Of a stretch of 64,000 nucleotides of DNA, positions 57,401-64,000 are shown one piece after another (within the stretch, counting starts at the first letter, position 1; each line of letters opens with the position of its first letter). Below the pieces are notes generated by a model. It worked only from the letters and a program-made list of their open reading frames with translations. It had not been told where the DNA came from and did not search any database. The position numbers were made by a program, and so were the translations under genes. Source of the DNA: Endothia cerciana (lineage: Eukaryota; Ascomycota; Sordariomycetes; Diaporthales; Cryphonectriaceae); contig JALRMH010000041.1 of the NCBI GenBank assembly GCA_026119935.1, forward strand, positions 186,001 to 250,000, given 5' to 3'.

Positions 57401-59988
57401 GAGAATATTGTCAGGGCCAGAGACAGTCGACCCTGAGAGATTCAAACGAAATTTCAGTCGGATCCTTCGAAGCTACTCACGAGGACTGAAGCGATCTTTG
57501 ACGGAGGCATCAACTGAACCGACAGAGGCGAGTCAAGCGCAAGCAGTTGCTTTCATTTCTCGCAAGACGATGCATGCATCCAATCTTATTGTGTCAAGAT
57601 ACACCGGTCCAAGAAAGCAGCCAGAGAGCACCAGCAACGATAATGCCAGCTTGATCCTGAGGCATTTGGACCAATTGATCGACTTCGATAGTGATGAAGG
57701 TACGGATGAATGTGACGAAGATCAGCAAACCTTTGCCATCGAGAGGCTGGAATCATTTTTTACCACCGGCGAGCCTTTCAGGCGCCTGAAGTGGAATCTC
57801 CGGGCTCTGATCCTGCCGGATTCTTTCCTTGAGCGTGTCAGGACCTCTTCTGATCACATCATCGGCCTGGTTCTCGCGGACAGAACGCTCACTTCGTTAC
57901 TCCCCACCTTGGAGGCTCGATGTCGGCAGCAGAGGATGTCGTGTCCTGCAACGGTGAGCAGCCAGATTGAGATCCTAGGCCTTAATTTGAAGGACGAGTG
58001 CAGTACGGCCAGTCAATATGAGGCGGCGGAGTTTCTGTCTCTGTACTCCGAATACATCGCCGTGCGACTCGTGGCAAAGATAGGCGATATCTGTTCATCG
58101 CCTATGCCTGAAGCCCGCGACTTGGCCCCGCGAGATCCGTACAAAAAGTCAATCACGTGCGATGAATTCTTGGCTGGAAGCACCCCGTCTAAGGTATCAT
58201 TAAGCTCCAATGAGATCACGTCTAGTGGGACAGCCTGTTATAAGAGAGATGGTGTTGGTGATAAGCAGGGCATACGGTCTATTACCGCGGAGGGCATTAG
58301 CCGAGAGTCAAGTCCTGAAGACGTTTTGGAAGATATCGCTGCCAGTACCCTGCCAACCCTTTACGAGGCAAACTTTTCGAGCCACCGAAATTTCATCGCA
58401 TCAAGCAAAGCCTTTGCGGGCTTTCTTCGAAATATCCACCAAGAGGCCTTTCCCACGTTCTTCACTGAGGCGAGAAGATATATCATGGAGACCATCGGGT
58501 CTGCAGGCGTGGGCGATGAGCGAACACAATCTGAGGGGCGACGTCTTCTCCCTATCATCACCGAAATCGAATGGTGTGCTGGAACTCGTTGCGAGGGAGC
58601 GGACCTAGAGTTCATCGTTGGCCAGGAGCCCGAGACCAACCCAACACTTACAGATCGATTCAAGCTCGCAATTGAGGCGAGTGCAGGGTCAGAATGGAAC
58701 TGGTGGCCTTTCCGACCGCCACGAACTCGAGTTCAAAAGTCAAAAGCGGACGGGGCTGTGTTGATGTCGTGGAAATGTGTAAGTACAGCATCCCAGCATT
58801 ATAGCACTTTCAGTATTGATCACTAGCCGTGACATACGTCCGATCACCTCCAGTACTTTACCAATCATGTCTTCAATGTTCGAATTATGCCGGCGAAATT
58901 TCTCCAAGAACTTTTAGGAATGACTTGGTTCTGTTTAGATGGATTCTCTTTCCGGGGGATTTGATGTTTCAATGTATGAATGTGACTAACCAGTTCCAAC
59001 TCAGAAATGTGGCATACGGCGCCAGGAGAATGTCTCGGTTCCTTATGCGTCCAAACTCCAGGAAATGTCTGAGCAGTATCCACTCACGGTCTTCTCCATC
59101 GGTGGCGGAATTCCTTCGGAACGGCCATCAAGTTCACTCAGTAACAACAGCTCTCGAGGAAGCAGTCGTGGATCAATCTCGGATTCTTCCTCAGTTGAAG
59201 AACATAGTGCCCACGGGTTATCGAGCGCAAGCACGCTTGTTACTATGCCGAGTGCTAATAATTCCGTCGTCTCGCTAACAGAGGATCAAAGATCGTTTGT
59301 ATTCCTTCTGGTGTTGAAGGCATCCAGATATCGACTGATTTCAACGGAAGTGACGAAGATGTCATCCCACGAGTTCTTCAAAACACTTATCGAGAAATAC
59401 AACAAGAAGCGCGGGAGCTTGCGCCGGATTTTCTCGATATTTGTGTACAGCCACTGTGACTTTGTCAAAGTTAGGAGGTTCGCACCACAGCGATACGGCC
59501 CCGGCACGAATTTCTCCTATCCTCACTGCAATGACATCGAATATAGGTTTGCGCCACGACCGATGGAAGAGGCACCAATCACACGACACATGTTCCACGA
59601 GCTTTTCCACGCGTGCTACGATGACGATACATTTCTACACAGGCTTCATAGGCTAGTTCCTTCGACCTGTGATGTTCTGACCACACTTCCAGGCGAGCTC
59701 TTGGAATATCTACCCAAGCGTAACTGCGATGTCTCTGCCGACGCGCAGTTCGACAAGGTGGAGATCTTCTGGGGCCTGGTGACGCGTGAACAGAGGTCGG
59801 CATTTAGGGTGACCGTGTACACGATTTTGAGCCTGCTGCCGTCGGTGTGGTTTGCATTTGAGTGGATGTTTGGCTGGGGTCATGCGGCAGACCTTCAAGA
59901 TGCCACCACACCTTTTATGATCACGTGTACTATATGGGGAATCTTGTGGGCGGCAGTGTACTCAGGGAGCGATGTTAGGGAGGTTTGA
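54486..59988 (+). CDS. Large fungal-specific protein, disordered with C-terminal membrane segments (about 1,758 residues)
   Basis: Exon 1 is 54486-58778 and exon 2 is 59005-59988, joined in phase 0 by a 226-nt intron (GTAAGT, branch GACTAAC, CTCAG). Residues 1 to about 950 are disordered and Ser/Pro/Arg-rich. They include a Tyr/Pro-rich stretch with an imperfect repeat (SSYGPVPSLPPPSSAGY and TSYYATSLPKPTPSSVGY). A folded helical part follows (DIPHHCDLVN..., FVDLLGRDGSINRMFERIL, FFTTGEPFRRLKWNLRALILPD). The junction creates WKCKCG, a W-x-C-x-C-G element that also occurs in other fungal hypothetical proteins. Exon 2 then has a Ser-rich linker, a compact domain (RSFVFLLVLKASRY..., EYRFAPRPMEEAPIT) and two hydrophobic helices near the end (TILSLLPSVWFAFEWMFGW, PFMITCTIWGILWAAVYS). 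No known function; possibly a membrane-anchored scaffold. Start: first ATG of the frame. Confidence 0.78.
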
Positions 59989-60676
59989 GTGATCAAGCCA
60001 TCGCGGAATGAATAGTTATGACAATGCCTTCTGTTAGATAGTGGGATGATATCTTATAGGATCATTTCCCGAGATGAGCCCTTGCTGCCTTGCATGGTGT
60101 ATGCTCTCATGGGCTAGTTCCTATCGAACAGCTCTGCTTGAACAACTTTCCGCTATTCGCCGCACTCTCTTATATCGTCCTATTATTATGGGATGGGACA
60201 CTAGGAGACTGGATATTTCTGCATCATATAACATCTAAGTGCCCCCCTCTCTCTGGACTGCACGAATGTAGGGCAAGGGTCCAGGAGCGACGACAGGAGC
60301 TTATGCAGTCAGCAGCCCAAGGGGCTGCTACTGGTCTTATCATATCCAACATCACCCTTGGCAGTCTTGACCCCCACTCATTCATAAGTAAGATATTGTG
60401 CGGGGCAGGTGAGTCGCTCGCACGCTCAGCCGCGGTAGCATTTTAGCCCCCGGCATAATGTAGGCAGAGCATAACGGTGCCAAATGTAGTTGAAGTGGCA
60501 CATCGGGACCACTGTGCCGTACAAGTACAGTGCGGAGTTACGTCAAGAGTAAGCATCTACCTACGTTGGGTCTTAGTTCTTGGGCATTGCTTCGAAGGAG
60601 ATCTTTTCATCTTCACGAGCGGCGGCATCAACTACATCCTGCCTACTCAATTAGATCGACTATTCGAACGAGAGAG
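59989..60676. promoter_or_regulatory. Intergenic region upstream of the alcohol dehydrogenase
   Basis: About 690 bp with no supported gene and no clear TATA element. Confidence 0.35.
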
Positions 60677-62013
60677 ATGGCTGAGGTAAAGAAGAGCGTC
60701 AACTACGCTGTGGTCTATGCGGAGCCGCCGACTCTGAAAACGGAGGTTGCTGAGCTCCCGATTCCTGAGCCAGGACTGGGCGAAGTGCTTGTTCGACTGT
60801 GAGTACATACAGGATACATGCTCATACGAAATAAAGTAAGAGTCGTAAAGATTCTCAAGCTACCAACAATTTAGACTGTACTCCGGAGTCTGCCACACAG
60901 ACTGGGGCTTCTGCAACAATTCCTTCGGCGGCACGCCACCACCACCAGCAGGTCAGGTGGGCGGACACGAAGGTAAGAGCACGTGTATTGCTCCTAACCA
61001 GGCGTATACTGAAAAGTCCCTCCCTTCAGGCCTTGGCGAAGTGCTCGCCCACGGGCCCGGTGTGACGAGCCCACCCGTCGGCATGAGGGTTGGCATCAAA
61101 TACACCGCCAGCGCATGCCTATCTTGTGTCAACTGCCTGCAGGGCGGCGAGACAACCTGCGCGTCAGCGACTGAGTACAAGATCTCGGGTTTCATGAACC
61201 CAGGCACTTTCCAACAGTACGTAGTCTCGCCGGCCAACTATGTCACCCCGATCCCGGACTCGCTCACGGACCTCGCGGCCGCGGCGCCTCTCATGTGTGG
61301 CGGCGTGAGTGTCTATGCTGCCCTGAAACGCGCAGGTGTGAAGCAGGGTGACTGGGTCGTTGTCTCCGGCGCAGGCGGGGGTTTAGGCCATCTAGCAGTG
61401 CAGTATGCGAAAGTGATGGGTGGACGCGTCCTAGGCGTCGATGCTGGGGCCAAGGAGACGATGGTCAAGGAGCTGGGCGCGGAAGAGTTCCTCGACTTCA
61501 CCTCCTTCGAGAACAACGAGGCTCTTGCTGCTAGGGTGAAGAACGTGACAGGTGGTGGCGCGCAGATTGTGCTAGTTTGTACGGGAAGTGCAAGGTCATA
61601 TGCCTCTGGCATAATGTGGCTGGGATTCAGGGGTAAGTTGTGCTGTCTGGGAATTCCCGAGCAGGAGAGCGAGCCAGCCTTAACCTCCAGTGTCGTCCTG
61701 ATGGTGGCTTTGGAGTTGACTATCATGGGTAAGTGACTCTTGGAGGAGTTTATGCGAATGAGAGGCTGACATCTTTCGGAAAAAATGATAGCGAACAAGT
61801 CGGGCAACCGGCTTGAGGCGATAGAGGCTGTTGAGATTGCCGCCAGACATGGCATAAAGACGCAGTATCAGCTGAGAAAGATGAATGAACTGACGGCGGT
61901 AAGTCTGCTTCACTCTTATGTTATAATTCTGCCAACTAATAACAGCCCAACAGATCTTCGAAGAGATGGAAGCTGGCAAAATTAGTGGCAGGACTGTCCT
62001 CGATCTCAGGTAG
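60677..62013 (+). CDS. Zinc-dependent alcohol dehydrogenase
   Basis: Five exons (60677-60798, 60875-60972, 61030-61728, 61792-61898, 61954-62013) encode 361 residues; every phase closes. Catalytic-zinc elements are CHTDWG and GHEG (split by intron 2). The structural-zinc lobe is ACLSCVNCLQGGETTC (C-x2-C-x2-C-x7-C), and the nucleotide-binding loop is VVSGAGGGLGHLAVQYAK, followed by GVDAG, which suggests NAD(H). The family is the medium-chain, tetrameric microbial ADH type (yeast Adh1, bacterial AdhP). It interconverts primary alcohols and aldehydes in the cytosol. The C-terminus (YQLRKMNELTAIFEEMEAGKISGRTVLDL) is canonical. It is most likely a secondary ADH paralogue. Intact; the neighbouring genes give no pathway hint. 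Confidence 0.94.
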
Positions 62014-62362
62014 AGTCATTTGACACAACAATTTGTAGCCCACAAGGGTATGCATCACTTTGAGAGACTAGAATTTCAATCACTTATCACCCTCAACGTG
62101 AACATTTCAGATTGAGGCCGGCTTCATATATGTATGACGCACAGAAAGTTATTACATGCTTTCGACACTTAAGCAGGTTTCTCCACCAGGCACATATCAA
62201 TTGAGATTATAGACCAGCATGCTAAATGCCCCCTTCCGAGTCTCCTACAAGGTACTACCTAGAACGAAGTCACAAATTTAGCGGGTAGGAAGTATATTGC
62301 AGAAATTTCGATAAGTAAAATCATGCCTGCGCAGTGCGCGAGCATTCTCTTTGCCCATCTCA
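62014..62362. other. Convergent intergenic region
   Basis: About 350 bp between the ADH stop and the stop of the minus-strand orphan. Nothing recognisable. Confidence 0.4.
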
Positions 62363-62836
62363 TTATCCAGCAGACTCATCCACGAGATACCACGACTCGG
62401 GGTTGGAGATCAGCTCGAAATCATCGACATCCTCATCAATGCCGACTGTTGTGGCTTGTGGGTCTGGCGTTTCGATGCCCACGGCCATAGAAGTCCCTTT
62501 TCTTGACCCCCGCTTCCTTGGCTTCTTATACCTCACAATGTAACTCCCCTCAATGTCTCTCAGGTCTATTCGCTCGATCAGGACACCCCATCTATCATAT
62601 CGTATGACAGACTCCGGACAGGTAGTCAAGATCCTCCTATGCTCCTCCAATCCCTCGAAGTTCTCCCTGGACAATGTCTGGATGCCCCTTCCAGGGGTGC
62701 ATCTCATGTCCCAGGGAACATTCTCCCACTCAGGTCCACAACAGCCGCAGAAGATATAATCCCCTGGCCACCTCATCTCTGCTTCAACCCTCGCCGATTC
62801 AATGTCTATCTCCCATGGCCGGCTCTTGCGCGCCAT
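62363..62836 (-). CDS. Small orphan protein, 157 residues
   Basis: Single exon with a clear ATG (62836) and stop. I do not recognise it. It starts MARKSRPWEIDIESARVEAE, has a cysteine cluster (YIFCGCCGPEW) and further Cys (MRCTPG, TTCPESV) that could bind metal, and then RYDRWGVLIERIDLRDIEGSY and a basic patch (RYKKPRKRGSRKG). It ends in an acidic tail. No signal peptide or membrane segment. The consistent charge pattern and ATG support a real gene, but it could be lineage-specific. Confidence 0.6.
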   Translation of the reverse strand: MARKSRPWEIDIESARVEAEMRWPGDYIFCGCCGPEWENVPWDMRCTPGRGIQTLSRENFEGLEEHRRILTTCPESVIRYDRWGVLIERIDLRDIEGSYIVRYKKPRKRGSRKGTSMAVGIETPDPQATTVGIDEDVDDFELISNPESWYLVDESAG

Positions 62837-64000
62837 GTTCGCAGTACACCTGTTTACCTTCGCAAGATTCCAGTGACGCTACCCTTTGAGATATCGGTGA
62901 TGTCTCCGGGTCCAGTGAGTTTGCTTTTGGTTAACTTGAATTGCGTGGCGTTTCAGATCAGTCTACCGTTATCTTGTGGTTTACACCACCGGAGATCTCG
63001 GTCTCTGGTTGAGAGGTAGGAGGGTTAGGCGGCGGCCTTAGCACGACTTGCAAGTGGTGTGCGTGGATTTGGCGAGGGGCGTGACCCGTGGAAGATAGAG
63101 ACGTGTCCAGGGGTGAAGCTACAGATAAGATCTGGTTTGAGCTCTCCCATTAACCAAAAATCTGTAGAGATGAGAGGCCGGGCCTCTGGTGTTAATGCTT
63201 TCGGCCGTGATGAATAAGAGCAGATACTGATTTTGGCGAGGTTATGGAGAGATAGTTCGTACGATGGGAGAGCCAGAAGTTGGTAAAGATTGTTTGCAGA
63301 TATACCTAAAAACCCTCCTCTATGCTCGAATGATAGGAAGTGGCGTAATATTTGTAGCCTGGCTCGCGATCCACTTCAAGTTTCCTCTTTCGTCTGGCCG
63401 AGGAGGCGCAGTGAGGCCAAATTGCGCAGCCTTAAGCCCCTGTCGGGTGAGGCCGAAGGCCAAAGAGATGCGAATACACATTTTGCACTGAAAAACGGAG
63501 CAGGCTATCTATACTCCTCTAATTTCTTGAGCTTTCCCCTGAACAACGTCTGGACGCCTCTCCTTTTTTTTAATTACCTTCTTTCTTCCTTAGCGTTTAT
63601 AATATCCTTTCATTCGTCGGCTGCGTGTCAGCCTCGTCCTCTTCCAAGGTCGAGTCCAGCCTCTTCCGTTAATTACAACCTTATCACTAGCATTCTTACA
63701 ACACCCTTGCGTCCACCTTCGAAACGACAACATCAGCACTGCTCGTGCGCGTCTACTGCGTGTCAGTCATGCAAGCAAACTTTCGAGTAAGTTGTCTTTT
63801 TTATGGCATACCATACAGCTCACCTATCTCTTGATTAATAGCTAGTCTCCTCGGGAAGGTTGTGCTGAAGCTTGTTCTGCCTTGCGCGGCGACAGCTCTA
63901 GTCATCCAGTACGTTGAACTTTACAGGCTCTCAGCTCACCCTCAGCCCAACGCTCCCCTTCCAAGCACACCTTTCCGATGAAACCCGCGAAGCTCTCTTT
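62837..64000. other. Right edge, possible 5' end of a truncated gene
   Basis: The C/T-rich tract at 63530-63760 looks like a fungal promoter and 5' leader. A possible start is ATG 63769 with a tiny first exon (63769-63786, MQANFR), a GTAAGT donor, and a second exon 63846-63908 (SPREGCAEACSAL...) ending at a GTACGT donor. I could not confirm a following exon before the window ends. No other gene is seen in this stretch. Confidence 0.28.

Noticed and set aside
1..64000. CRISPR array, rRNA operon, intact transposase or integrase
   Set aside because: No regularly spaced direct repeats, rRNA signatures or mobile-element protein motifs were seen on either strand.

Overview
The window is nuclear DNA of a filamentous ascomycete (Pezizomycotina; the class is not resolvable here, though a Sordariomycete-like plant-associated fungus would fit). 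The evidence is short GT-AG introns of about 47-230 nt with CTRAY branch sites, typical fungal families (UstYa-like oxidase, DUF3176, DUR3-like symporter, fungal CYP504, PL1 pectin lyase, PTEN/Tep1, Pom33/TMEM33), and no operon structure. I rebuilt exon models by hand from splice motifs and reading phase; where given, exon lengths sum to a whole number of codons.

Layout. 1-9.6 kb is gene-poor and decayed: a wrecked Prp43-type DEAH helicase on the minus strand, one possible two-exon orphan gene, and a wrecked WSC-domain secreted protein. 9.6-31 kb is an accessory block: salicylate-hydroxylase-like flavoprotein, DUF3176 membrane protein (broken), DUR3-like sodium/solute symporter, NtaA-type FMN monooxygenase, SMP-30-like beta-propeller (one nonsense codon), DHA2-type MFS transporter, a small membrane protein, an HSL-type alpha/beta hydrolase, a UstYa-like (DUF3328) protein and a rhodopsin/PTH11-like membrane receptor (one frameshift). 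Two flavin oxygenases, a hydrolase, a lactonase-like propeller, importer, exporter and receptor could make a catabolic or small secondary-metabolite locus; this is inference. 32.9-41 kb is a core block of intact genes: Pom33, a PTEN homologue, CYP504-like P450 and a Cdc25/rhodanese-type phosphatase. 41-45.2 kb holds a decayed fungal-specific gene. 46-62.8 kb holds a pectin lyase, a glycine-zipper protein, a disordered locus with 75-bp coding repeats, a 1,758-residue fungal-specific protein with C-terminal membrane segments, a zinc alcohol dehydrogenase and a small orphan.

The most striking theme is incipient gene death. Several otherwise well-preserved genes carry one or two disabling lesions: an 8-bp tandem duplication, a 1-bp C-run insertion, TGG to TAG, and CAA or CAG to TAA or TAG. 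Some nonsense changes are C-to-T at CpA, the signature of repeat-induced point mutation. Assembly error must be excluded for the indels. No CRISPR, rRNA, tRNA or intact transposon was seen.
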